Positions 48,279-57,109 of a DNA stretch of 64,000 nucleotides are shown in pieces (position 1 is the first letter of the stretch; every line of letters starts with the position of its first letter). The notes below the pieces were generated by a model, which did not search any database, was not told the origin of the DNA, and saw only the letters and a list, made by a program, of their open reading frames with translations. The stretch comes from Photobacterium sp. SKA34. GTDB lineage: Bacteria; Pseudomonadota; Gammaproteobacteria; Enterobacterales; Vibrionaceae. The translations under genes and the position numbers were made by a program. Location of the stretch: contig NZ_CH724143.1 of NCBI RefSeq assembly GCF_000153325.1, positions 309,987-373,986 on the forward strand, written 5' to 3'.

Positions 48279-50504
48279 ATGGCACACGCCAGTTCGTTTT
48301 TAATGGGAGAAAATCATCTTCGCCGAATGAAAGATAAGTTAGCGCGCTTAGGTGTGACGGCTGGCGGTATTTTTGTACTTGTAACCTTGGTACTGATTTT
48401 TTTCTATTTACTCTACGTTATTGTTCCAATCTTCTCTTCTGTTTCGGTTAAACCAACCTACCATTTCTCTTTGGCCTTGCCGGGTAACACTGCGCGGGTA
48501 GGTATTGATGATAGTAATACCTTAGCTTATCGTTTTACCACGGAAGGTCAGCTAGATTTTATTCGCTTATCGCCACCACCTGCATCAGGACAGGTGATTA
48601 AACAACAGACACTTGTTAATGATCCTACTGCCGTTGCAACCAGCTTGCCGCGGGATGGGTTGGTTGCCTATGCATTGGCGGGTGGGCTAGTGAAAATAGT
48701 GAAAGCTGATTTTAATTTCACGTTTGATCAAAACAAAAAGCACCTATTTCCTGTTATCGATTATCCTGTTGGTAAAGCGCCGTTATCTGTCGTTGCTAAA
48801 CAAGATGTTATTGAGAAATTAGCCGTATCTGGACGTGATAACACTATTATTTTAGCCGCTTACACTAACCAAGATAAGCTTTCAGTGGTTAGGTTCTCTC
48901 ATTCTGAAATGAGCGCGTCAAATGATAAAACATGGCAGCAATTTCAAATTAATGATGTGCCAGCTAATGTTGAGCAACTTGTATTAACGCCTGACGGTAA
49001 AACACTTTATGTATTAAGTGGTACAACACTCTTTACTTATTCTCTTCAACAACAGCAAGCGGTATTAAGAGAAACCACAAAACTATCTAATGATAAAACA
49101 GTAACGCCTGAGCGGATTAATTTATTATCAGGGGCGAATTCCTTATTAGTAACAAACTCTAATAATACGATTACCCAATGGTTTGAAGTGGTCAAAGATG
49201 GGAAACGTCAATTGGTAAAGGTGCGAGATTTCCTTTTTTCTTCTAGCCCTATTGTGAAAATCGTCCCTGAGTATTACCGCAAAGGCTTTTTTGTTATTCA
49301 ACAAGATGGTCGAGTATCGGCTTATTATACTTCTGAGCGTGATGTGATTTATCAAGAGCAGATATTTGATACTGTCCCCCAAGATATCGCTATATCGCCA
49401 AAAGCGAATATGTTGCTCACGCTAGATAATGGCAAGTGGCAAACGTATAAAGTGAATAACTCCCATCCGGATATTGGTCTTTCATCACTGTGGCAAAAAG
49501 TGTGGTATGAGGGATATCCTGAGCCTGATTACGTTTGGCAATCAACGTCAGCAAGTGATGAGTTTGAACCAAAATTAAGCTTGGTACCGATTATTTTCGG
49601 TACATTGAAAGCTGCGGTTTATTCGCTGTTATTTGCGATACCGTTGGCACTGGCGGGGGCGATTTATACTGCTTATTTCATGTCATCTAAAGTGCGCCGA
49701 TTAATCAAACCAACGATTGAATTAATGGAAGCTTTACCGACGGTTATCTTAGGTTTTTTAGCTGGAATTTGGCTTGCACCTATCGTTGATCAAAATCTGA
49801 CTGGGGTTGCCTTAAGCTTTATTACCTTACCTATAAGCATGATTGTGATTGGTTTTATTTGGTCAATGTTACCTGGGCAATGGCGATCACGTATCCCTCA
49901 TGGTTTTCATATCGCTATTTTGATCCCGATGATAATACTTGTCGGGTATGGTTGTTTTGCTGTTAGTCCTTGGTTGTCCCAGTGGTTATTTGGCAGCGAT
50001 TTACAAAGTTATTTATCTCACCATTATGGTATTGGGTACGATCAACGTAATGCGTTAATTGTCGGCATCGCAATGGGTTTTGCGGTGATCCCCACTATTT
50101 TTACGATTGCAGAAGATGCGGTGTTCTCTGTACCTAGTCATTTAACGAAAGGCTCACTGGCATTAGGTGCGACTCAATGGCAAACCTTAACCAAGGTGGT
50201 ATTGCTAACAGCAAGCCCGGGTGTTTTTTCTGCGGTAATGATGGGGCTAGGTCGAGCTGTTGGAGAAACGATGATTGTATTGATGGCTACGGGGAATACC
50301 CCTGTCATGGATTGGGATTTATTACAGGGGTTAAGAACGTTGGCAGCAACCATTGCGATTGAAATGCCTGAATCGGAAGTGGCAAGTTCGCATTATCGAG
50401 TATTGTTTTTAGCCGCATTTGTATTATTCGTCTTTACCTTTGTATTCAATACAATCGCTGAGGTTGTGAGGCAACGTTTACGTGAAAAATACAGTTCACT
50501 ATAA
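48279..50504 (+). CDS. pstC: Phosphate ABC transporter permease PstC, long form
   Basis: 741 residues, more than double E. coli PstC (319). A membrane segment near 32-55 is followed by a long hydrophilic region (about 60-430) with beta-propeller-like character, then the usual permease core from about 431 ('PIIFGTLKAAVYSLLFAIPL') to the end. It contains the ABC-coupling motif 'KGSLALGATQWQTLTKVVLL'. Forms the channel with PstA for phosphate. Confidence 0.93.
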   Translation: MAHASSFLMGENHLRRMKDKLARLGVTAGGIFVLVTLVLIFFYLLYVIVPIFSSVSVKPTYHFSLALPGNTARVGIDDSNTLAYRFTTEGQLDFIRLSPPPASGQVIKQQTLVNDPTAVATSLPRDGLVAYALAGGLVKIVKADFNFTFDQNKKHLFPVIDYPVGKAPLSVVAKQDVIEKLAVSGRDNTIILAAYTNQDKLSVVRFSHSEMSASNDKTWQQFQINDVPANVEQLVLTPDGKTLYVLSGTTLFTYSLQQQQAVLRETTKLSNDKTVTPERINLLSGANSLLVTNSNNTITQWFEVVKDGKRQLVKVRDFLFSSSPIVKIVPEYYRKGFFVIQQDGRVSAYYTSERDVIYQEQIFDTVPQDIAISPKANMLLTLDNGKWQTYKVNNSHPDIGLSSLWQKVWYEGYPEPDYVWQSTSASDEFEPKLSLVPIIFGTLKAAVYSLLFAIPLALAGAIYTAYFMSSKVRRLIKPTIELMEALPTVILGFLAGIWLAPIVDQNLTGVALSFITLPISMIVIGFIWSMLPGQWRSRIPHGFHIAILIPMIILVGYGCFAVSPWLSQWLFGSDLQSYLSHHYGIGYDQRNALIVGIAMGFAVIPTIFTIAEDAVFSVPSHLTKGSLALGATQWQTLTKVVLLTASPGVFSAVMMGLGRAVGETMIVLMATGNTPVMDWDLLQGLRTLAATIAIEMPESEVASSHYRVLFLAAFVLFVFTFVFNTIAEVVRQRLREKYSSL

Positions 50505-50519
50505 GAGAGGGGGATGATC

Positions 50520-52157
50520 ATGATTAAATGGTTTAAATCCGGCTCTCCTTGGATTTGGGTAACTGCGGGGGCGGTTAGCTTAAGCCTTGTTGCTGTTTTA
50601 GGATTGCTATTACTTATTGGTTATAAAGGCTTAAGCTACTTTTGGCCTTCACCTGTTTATCAATTCGATATTGATATAGCAGGTAAAAACCAAACCGTGA
50701 TTGGTGAGTTGTATGACAGTAAAGCGATCCCGTTGCAACAATTGCGTGAAGCTGGGGTTGATGTTTCTCATATGCAAGGTCCGGTTGAGATGCGTTATCT
50801 CATCAAGATTGGTAATCGTGAACTAGTGGGGACTGACTTTTTTACGGTATTAAAAAGCCAAATAAAGCACCAAGAAATAGCGAAAAATATTGCTGTTGTC
50901 GATCGAGAAACGAATGGTAAGTTTTATGGTTATCCTATCGCAATAATGGCAAATGGTGTGCGTAATAGCATGGATTATTTGCCTGTTGCATTAAGTGAAG
51001 CTTCTGAAATTCGAGCCGAATTAAAGAAACTACAACAGATTGAAATTGCAGATACGAATTGGCATTTAGAAAAGCTACGTTTAGAAAAGCGTCAATTAGT
51101 CTTCAAAGATAAATTAACGCCGGATGACAAAACGCGAATTGAGCGTGAGGAACTGAACTATAAAACGATTTATAAAAACATTGAAAATCGTTTGTTTTCC
51201 CTACAAGCTCAATTAGATAGTGCTAGTTTATTACTTCGAGATAGTCAGGGTCAAACGATCACCTTATCGATGTCTCAAGTATTAGATATTTGGTATCCCA
51301 ATAATTTAACCTTCATTGAAAAGTTTCAGCATTGGGGGAAACAGGTTTATAAGTTTTTAACCGAAGCACCCCGTGAAGCTAATACCGAAGGCGGTGTATT
51401 TCCTGCAATCTTTGGTACGGTATTTATGGTATTGCTAATGAGTGCCATGGTGACGCCATTAGGTGTGTTAGCCGCAATTTATCTTTATGAATATGCAGGG
51501 AATAATAATTTCACAAAGGTCATCCGTATTGCGGTGATTAACCTTGCGGGTGTACCGTCTATTGTATATGGGGTATTCGGGTTAGGCTTTTTTGTGTACA
51601 TGGTAGGGGGGACAATTGATGATGTCTTTTTCTCAGCCCAGCTGCCGACACCAACATTTGGTACCCCTGGGATTTTATGGTCGGCATTAACATTGGCGAT
51701 CATGACATTACCGGTTGTTATTGTTTCAACGGAAGAAGGTTTATCGCGAATTCCGAGCTCTGTGAGAAATGGCTCTTTGGCATTAGGCGCGACTCAAGCT
51801 GAAACCTTATGGCGTATAGTACTCCCGATGGCAAGCCCTGCCATTATGACGGGATTGATTTTAGCGGTCGCAAGGGCGGCGGGTGAAGTAGCACCTCTGA
51901 TGTTAGTTGGGGTCGTAAAAATGGCACCAACATTGCCCGTTGATGTTCATTTTCCTTATGTTCACCTTGATCGTAAGTTTATGCATTTGGGGTATCATAT
52001 TTATGATGTTGCGTTCCAAAGCCCGAATGTTGAAGCGGCAAGACCTTTGGTTTACGCGACGTCATTTTTATTAGTGACGGTGATTGTAAGTTTGAATTTA
52101 ACCGCAATTGGGATCCGTAATCATCTGCGTGAAAAATTTCGCTCGTTAGAGTTGTAA
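50520..52157 (+). CDS. pstA: Phosphate ABC transporter permease PstA, long form
   Basis: 545 residues against 296 for E. coli PstA. After an N-terminal membrane segment (about 15-38) there is a hydrophilic, partly coiled-coil region (about 45-280), then the permease core from about 291 ('GGVFPAIFGTVFMVLLMSAM') with coupling motif 'NGSLALGATQAETLWRIVLP'. I prefer the ATG at 50520, well spaced from 'gagagg', over the one at 50514. Confidence 0.92.
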   Translation: MIKWFKSGSPWIWVTAGAVSLSLVAVLGLLLLIGYKGLSYFWPSPVYQFDIDIAGKNQTVIGELYDSKAIPLQQLREAGVDVSHMQGPVEMRYLIKIGNRELVGTDFFTVLKSQIKHQEIAKNIAVVDRETNGKFYGYPIAIMANGVRNSMDYLPVALSEASEIRAELKKLQQIEIADTNWHLEKLRLEKRQLVFKDKLTPDDKTRIEREELNYKTIYKNIENRLFSLQAQLDSASLLLRDSQGQTITLSMSQVLDIWYPNNLTFIEKFQHWGKQVYKFLTEAPREANTEGGVFPAIFGTVFMVLLMSAMVTPLGVLAAIYLYEYAGNNNFTKVIRIAVINLAGVPSIVYGVFGLGFFVYMVGGTIDDVFFSAQLPTPTFGTPGILWSALTLAIMTLPVVIVSTEEGLSRIPSSVRNGSLALGATQAETLWRIVLPMASPAIMTGLILAVARAAGEVAPLMLVGVVKMAPTLPVDVHFPYVHLDRKFMHLGYHIYDVAFQSPNVEAARPLVYATSFLLVTVIVSLNLTAIGIRNHLREKFRSLEL

Positions 52158-52203
52158 TCAAACGTAGTGGGATGAATAGTCGATTATTAACAGAGAGAAC
52201 ATT

Positions 52204-53022
52204 ATGTATTCTGCTTCACCATCAATAGGTTTATTTGAACCCGTCGATCTCTCTTCGTTACCAGATGAGCAAACGGCATTATCGATTGAAGGTTTGAACC
52301 TACACTATGGTAAAACGCAAGCTTTGTATAATATCAATATGCGTATTCCTAAAGGACAGGTCACCGCATTTATCGGCCCTTCAGGTTGTGGTAAATCAAC
52401 GTTATTAAGTTGTATTAACCGAATGAACGATTTGATTGAAGGCTGTCATGTCGATGGTAAAATCATGCTACATGGGCAGAACATCTACGATAATAAAGTT
52501 GATGTTGCGTCATTACGCCGTCGTGTAGGGATGGTGTTTCAACGCCCGAATCCATTTCCTAAATCCATATATGAAAATGTGGTTTATGGTTTACGTCTGC
52601 AAGGGATCAGTGATCGACGTATTTTAGATGATGCGGTTGAAAGTTCATTGCGTTCGGCAGCTTTGTGGGATGAGGTAAAAGACAGGTTGCATGAAAATGC
52701 GTTTGGTTTATCTGGAGGCCAACAGCAGCGTTTAGTGATTGCGCGTGCGATTGCTATTGAACCTGAGATTCTACTTCTTGATGAGCCGACATCAGCACTT
52801 GATCCAATATCAACCTTAACGATTGAAGAATTGATCAATGATCTAAAAGCCAAATATACCGTGATTATCGTGACACATAACATGCAGCAAGCGGCACGAG
52901 TGTCAGATCAAACAGCTTTTATCTATATGGGAGAGCTGGTGGAATATTCGAGCACCAATGATATTTTCACCACCCCAAGAGAAAAACGTACTGAAGATTA
53001 TATTACAGGACGTTATGGTTAA
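52204..53022 (+). CDS. pstB: Phosphate ABC transporter ATPase PstB
   Basis: 272 residues. Walker A '[19 protein letters not shown]', Q-loop, signature '[16 protein letters not shown]', Walker B '[12 protein letters not shown]' and switch '[11 protein letters not shown]' are complete. Third gene of pstCAB-phoU. Confidence 0.97.
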   Translation: MYSASPSIGLFEPVDLSSLPDEQTALSIEGLNLHYGKTQALYNINMRIPKGQVTAFIGPSGCGKSTLLSCINRMNDLIEGCHVDGKIMLHGQNIYDNKVDVASLRRRVGMVFQRPNPFPKSIYENVVYGLRLQGISDRRILDDAVESSLRSAALWDEVKDRLHENAFGLSGGQQQRLVIARAIAIEPEILLLDEPTSALDPISTLTIEELINDLKAKYTVIIVTHNMQQAARVSDQTAFIYMGELVEYSSTNDIFTTPREKRTEDYITGRYG

Positions 53023-53034
53023 GGACATACCATC

Positions 53035-53742
53035 ATGTTAAATAACATTAGCCTTGGTCGACATATTTCAGGTCAGTTTAATCATGAACTAGAAAGTATT
53101 CGTACCCATGTTTTAGCGATGGGCGGCTTAGTTGAACAGCAGTTGGCAGATGCCTTAAAAGCACTGCATAAACAAGAAGAAGATTTGGCGAAACGAGTGA
53201 TCCAAGATGATCGCAAAGTCAATGCAATGGAAGTTGCAATCGATGAGGCATGTACGCGTATTATTGCTAAGCGCCAACCTACAGCCAGTGATTTACGTCT
53301 TGTTATCGCTATTATAAAAACCATTACTGACTTAGAACGTATTGGTGATGTGGCGGAAAGTATTGCTAAAGTCGCATTAGGGAATTTTACCAACAAACAA
53401 TATAACTTGTTGGCATCGTTAGAATCATTAGGTCAAAACGCAGTGCGCATGCTACATGAAGTGTTAGATGCTTTTGCTCGTATGGATGTAAAAGCAGCGA
53501 TTGATGTGTACCAAACTGATGATCGAATTGATCGAGAATATGAAGCAATTATTCGTCAACTTATGACTTACATGAAAGAAGATCCCGACTCTATTCCAAG
53601 TGTGATGAAGGTGATGTGGGCGGCGCGCTCTATTGAGCGAGTGGGTGATCGTTGCCAAAATATTTGTGAATACATTATCTATTTCGTGCAAGGTAAAGAC
53701 ATTCGCCACACTAATCCAGAAGATATTACCAACTTCCTATAA
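53035..53742 (+). CDS. phoU: Phosphate signalling protein PhoU
   Basis: 235 residues, two repeats of the PhoU three-helix bundle with the metal-binding motifs '[12 protein letters not shown]' and '[13 protein letters not shown]'. It links PstSCAB to PhoR and dampens the regulon at high phosphate. 12 bp after pstB with 'aaggac' upstream. Confidence 0.97.
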   Translation: MLNNISLGRHISGQFNHELESIRTHVLAMGGLVEQQLADALKALHKQEEDLAKRVIQDDRKVNAMEVAIDEACTRIIAKRQPTASDLRLVIAIIKTITDLERIGDVAESIAKVALGNFTNKQYNLLASLESLGQNAVRMLHEVLDAFARMDVKAAIDVYQTDDRIDREYEAIIRQLMTYMKEDPDSIPSVMKVMWAARSIERVGDRCQNICEYIIYFVQGKDIRHTNPEDITNFL

Positions 53743-53770
53743 TACACTGGATATATGAATCATTAAGAAG

Positions 53771-53808
53771 GGCGCTTAGCTTTATTTAGAAGCTTAGCGC
53801 TCTTTTTT
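53771..53808. terminator. Terminator after phoU
   Basis: Stem 'gcgcttagctt' / 'aagcttagcgc' with one mismatch, 7-nt loop, followed by a T-run; A-rich bases on the far side could let it serve cutC too. Confidence 0.8.
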
Positions 53809-53829
53809 ATTTATGTTCATTTACAGGGT

Positions 53830-54573
53830 TTATTCTCTTCTCAGCTTATGTTTGACAATTTTGATCGTATCTATATTTGTCACTGGGATTTGGAAATCAT
53901 CAAAGACGGCGTTACCCATATGTGCACTTGAAGTGCGATTTAATATTTTACTGGATCGTGTTGTTTTACCAGAAAGATGCACTTCTTTTATTCCCGTCTC
54001 AGCAACTAAGGTTTGAACATTATCTGGTGTAACGCCAGCGCCTGCCATAATACTGAGCCTATCACCACAATAGTTGACCATTTTTTTGATCATGGCTGTG
54101 CCTTCAGGAGCGGTAGTTTGAAGCCCTGATGTCAGTACTCGCTCGCAGCCACAGCTCATTATGGTATCTAATGCTGCGAAAGGGTCGACACATTGATCTA
54201 TAGCACGATGAAAAGTAACCCCTAAGCCTTTAGCTTGTTTGATTAAGCTCGAAACGGTTGTGCTATCAATAAGGCTTTGTTCTGTGAGTGCGCCAATGAC
54301 TATTCCTTGTAATCCTGCTTGATGGGCTGCATGAATATCAGCAAGCATGATCTCAATATCGCCATCATTAAATAAAAAGTCACCTTGGCGTGGTCTGATC
54401 ATAGCGTAAACGGGAATGTGTGCTTGTCTAGCGGCTAATTGCATAAAACCAGCACTTGGCGTTAATCCGCCAAGTGCAAGTGAGGAGCACAACTCGATGC
54501 GTGATGCGCCACCTTGTTGGGCATAGTGGAGTGATTCAAGATTATCGATACAAACTTCAAGTTGAATAGACAT
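53830..54573 (-). CDS. cutC: CutC-family protein
   Basis: 247 residues, TIM-barrel of the CutC family: 'LEVCIDNLESLHYAQQGGAS', 'RIELCSSLALGGLTPSAG', 'PVYAMIRPRQGDF', 'RAIDQC' and 'IMAGAGVTPDN'. CutC was linked to copper tolerance, but its biochemical role is unsettled. I start at the ATG at 54573, matching the family; the longer frame to 54621 is unsupported. Confidence 0.92.
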   Translation of the reverse strand: MSIQLEVCIDNLESLHYAQQGGASRIELCSSLALGGLTPSAGFMQLAARQAHIPVYAMIRPRQGDFLFNDGDIEIMLADIHAAHQAGLQGIVIGALTEQSLIDSTTVSSLIKQAKGLGVTFHRAIDQCVDPFAALDTIMSCGCERVLTSGLQTTAPEGTAMIKKMVNYCGDRLSIMAGAGVTPDNVQTLVAETGIKEVHLSGKTTRSSKILNRTSSAHMGNAVFDDFQIPVTNIDTIKIVKHKLRRE

Positions 54574-54675
54574 AATTTTTAATGAAATAAAAAGTGTGTC
54601 TGCAGTGTAGAGGATTGGCAAGATAGGAGCGAATAGAGACAGGATATAATGTGCGGTTGGTTCTAAATTATAGAT

Positions 54676-54704
54676 AAAAAAAGGGCCTAGTATAATCCAG
54701 GCCT
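54676..54704 (-). terminator. Terminator after the peroxiredoxin gene
   Basis: On the minus strand the arms 'aggcct' and 'aggccc' region form a short imperfect stem around 'ggattatacta', followed by seven Ts. It is about 90 bp beyond the peroxiredoxin stop. Confidence 0.65.
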
Positions 54705-54791
54705 CATTATATCTCTTATCTTTGAGCTGACTTTAGCTTTATGTATAGCTTAGTGCCAGAATAACACCGTGAGCATGGTGTTTTAAGGTAA

Positions 54792-55403
54792 TTACTTCTT
54801 ACCTAGGTCTGCAGTGTGCTCAGATAGGTAGTCAGCTACACCTTTTGGTGATGCGTCCATACCTGCTTTACCTTCTTCCCACTGTGCTGGACATACTTCA
54901 CCGTGTTTTTGGTGGAAGTTTAATGCGTCAACCATACGTAACATTTCGTCGATGTTACGGCCTAGAGGTAGGTCGTTAACAACTTGGTGACGAACAAGGC
55001 CATCTTCGTCGATTAGGAAAGAACCACGGAAAGCAACGCCTGCTTCTGGGTGCTCAACATCGTAAGCTTTACAAATTTCATGCTTAACGTCAGCAATTAG
55101 TGGGTACTTAACTTGACCGATACCGCCGTCTTCAACAGCAGTGTTACGCCATGCATTGTGAGAGAATTGAGAATCGATAGAAACACCAATTACTTCAACA
55201 CCTTTTGCTTGGAAATCTTCGAAACGCTTGTCAAAAGCGATTAGCTCAGATGGGCATACGAATGTGAAGTCTAGTGGGTAAAAGAAAACTACCGCTTTTT
55301 TACCTTTAGTGAACTCTGCAAAGTTGAAGTTATCAACGATTTCGCCGTTACCTAGAACAGCTGCAGCAGTAAAATCTGGTGCTTGACGACCTACTAGTAC
55401 CAT
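54792..55403 (-). CDS. Typical 2-Cys peroxiredoxin
   Basis: 203 residues. Peroxidatic Cys50 in 'FTFVCPSEL', resolving Cys171 in 'HGEVCPAQW', and the 'RGSFLID' and 'LPLGRNIDEML' segments of the Prx1/AhpC group. It reduces hydrogen peroxide and organic hydroperoxides. It is divergent from oxyR, which probably controls it. It resembles the TsaA/Prx1 branch more than E. coli AhpC. A GGIG motif is present, but I see no C-terminal YF. Confidence 0.95.
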   Translation of the reverse strand: MVLVGRQAPDFTAAAVLGNGEIVDNFNFAEFTKGKKAVVFFYPLDFTFVCPSELIAFDKRFEDFQAKGVEVIGVSIDSQFSHNAWRNTAVEDGGIGQVKYPLIADVKHEICKAYDVEHPEAGVAFRGSFLIDEDGLVRHQVVNDLPLGRNIDEMLRMVDALNFHQKHGEVCPAQWEEGKAGMDASPKGVADYLSEHTADLGKK

Positions 55404-55534
55404 TTTGGTGCTCCTGAAATATTGGGTTTTGCTAACCTTCGGTGATTAGCTCCATACTTGGACGAGACAAACTATAGCCAAACTGTTAAATTGAAAAAAG
55501 CGGAATAAACAGATTGAAGTAATCGAAAAATACG

Positions 55535-56431
55535 ATGAATAAGTTTCCCTCGTTAAAACAATTGCATTACCTAGTTACTTTATCGGAAACACGGCACTTT
55601 GGCGAAGCGGCAAAAAAGTGTTTTGTGAGCCAGTCGACACTTAGTTCAGGGATCCAGAATTTAGAAGATTTATTGAGTTGTCAACTTATTGAACGTGATA
55701 ATAAATCCCTTGTGTTTACCAGTATGGGGGATGAGGTTGTTGTGCGTTCTCGTGAACTACTGGCACGCAGCCAAGATTTAATTGAACTGTCCCATTCTGC
55801 CGGTGATGGCATGGAAGGTCCTCTTCGTGTGGGATGTATTCCAACGATAGCCCCTTTTCTACTATGTGATTTGGTGCAGGAGGTTAATCGACGTTATCCC
55901 AAACTTAACCTACTTCTACGAGAAGATACGACCACGAATTTACTTGCCGCTTTACGCAATGGTGAAATGGATGTTCTGATCCTTGCACTACCGATTGAGA
56001 TTAACGGTATGCACAGTAAAGTGGTTGGGCGTGATGCATTTAAAATGGTGATCAGTAAAAACCAAGCTGAACGTGTCTCTGTACCGTTACGTTATGCTGA
56101 TTTACCTGATGAATCCGTTTTCTTACTAGAAAAAGAGCATTGTTTAACTGAGCACGCTGTTTCTGCGTGTAAGCTAACAACGAAAGAAAAAATTAATCCA
56201 TTCACTGCAACTAGTTTGCATACATTGGTTCAGATGGTGGCCAATGGATTAGGTACCACATTTATTCCTCAAATGGCTATTGAACACGGTATTTTAGATA
56301 ACCAAAATCTGGTGGTGATTGAGCCACCAGGCCAAGCGGCATTTCGTGAAATTGGATTGGTTTGGCGACCAACGTCTAGCAGAGTTAATACCTTTGAAAA
56401 GCTAGCCTCTCTCGTCGAAACCTTATTATAA
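55535..56431 (+). CDS. oxyR: Hydrogen-peroxide-sensing LysR regulator
   Basis: 298 residues (E. coli OxyR 305). LysR helix-turn-helix at the N-terminus ('HFGEAAKKCFVSQSTLSSGI') and an effector domain with Cys203 and Cys212 ('EHCLTEHAVSAC'), the same spacing as the redox pair Cys199/Cys208 of E. coli OxyR. 'FTATSLHTLVQMVANGLG' is also typical. It diverges from the peroxiredoxin gene across 131 bp. Confidence 0.95.
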   Translation: MNKFPSLKQLHYLVTLSETRHFGEAAKKCFVSQSTLSSGIQNLEDLLSCQLIERDNKSLVFTSMGDEVVVRSRELLARSQDLIELSHSAGDGMEGPLRVGCIPTIAPFLLCDLVQEVNRRYPKLNLLLREDTTTNLLAALRNGEMDVLILALPIEINGMHSKVVGRDAFKMVISKNQAERVSVPLRYADLPDESVFLLEKEHCLTEHAVSACKLTTKEKINPFTATSLHTLVQMVANGLGTTFIPQMAIEHGILDNQNLVVIEPPGQAAFREIGLVWRPTSSRVNTFEKLASLVETLL

Positions 56432-57109
56432 GTAAATTATCCCTATATTAGAGAAGTCTGAATGAATGTCGTTATTATTTGAGATGATAATAAGTGGTAT
56501 TTTTCAGGCTTTTCTTATTTAACTTTGTCGTCATAATAAAAAATCATTAATTTAGGTTAAAGTATCGAAATTTAAAAATTAAACAGTGTTTTAATCTTTT
56601 TGTTGTGATGGGTTTAAGTTGCTGTTTTGATGGATTATTTTGTTTTGCGTTACAAACAAAGAATAGTGATATTTATCAGTATATTCTTCCTTTGTTTAAC
56701 TACAGTCTTAATTATTACTTTTAAAATATATTAAATCAGATAATTACCTGCATTTGATAAAATTATTTTTGTTTAAAACAAATATTATCAATAAATTCAA
56801 ACTGCCTTATTCTGTAATTAAATTACGTAACTACCTACAAAAAATATCATGATTAAAACAAATTATTGATTCCGAGTTATTTACTGACTTTTGTTTTAAT
56901 TTAGTGTTTTGACTTTTTACTCTAATTTTTTTAAGTTTTTGTTTTTATTTGTATTTGTTGTTTTATTGTGATTTTGATCAGAAACGGTGAAATTTGCTTT
57001 TTGTTACATGTTGCGGCAACGTAAAGGGAAAGTTAAGAATTAACTGGTATTAAAAAGCTCTTGAGGCTTATTGATAAAAGTAGTGATTAAGTTACAAGGA
57101 TGGGGCGTT
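56432..57109. other. 678-bp AT-rich region upstream of aceB
   Basis: No credible open reading frame or RNA gene was recognised. The region is very AT-rich with T-runs, consistent with a curved, regulated promoter region and long 5' leader. A CRP-like site lies at 56967-56982. An inverted repeat 'ttatta...taataa' near 56470-56490 may mark the end of oxyR transcription. Confidence 0.6.
56967..56982. promoter_or_regulatory. Candidate CRP site upstream of aceB
   Basis: 'tgtgattttgatcaga' fits TGTGA-N6-TCACA except for one base in the second half. It is 128 bp before the aceB start. Carbon control of the glyoxylate shunt is expected, but this site is unproven. Confidence 0.5.
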
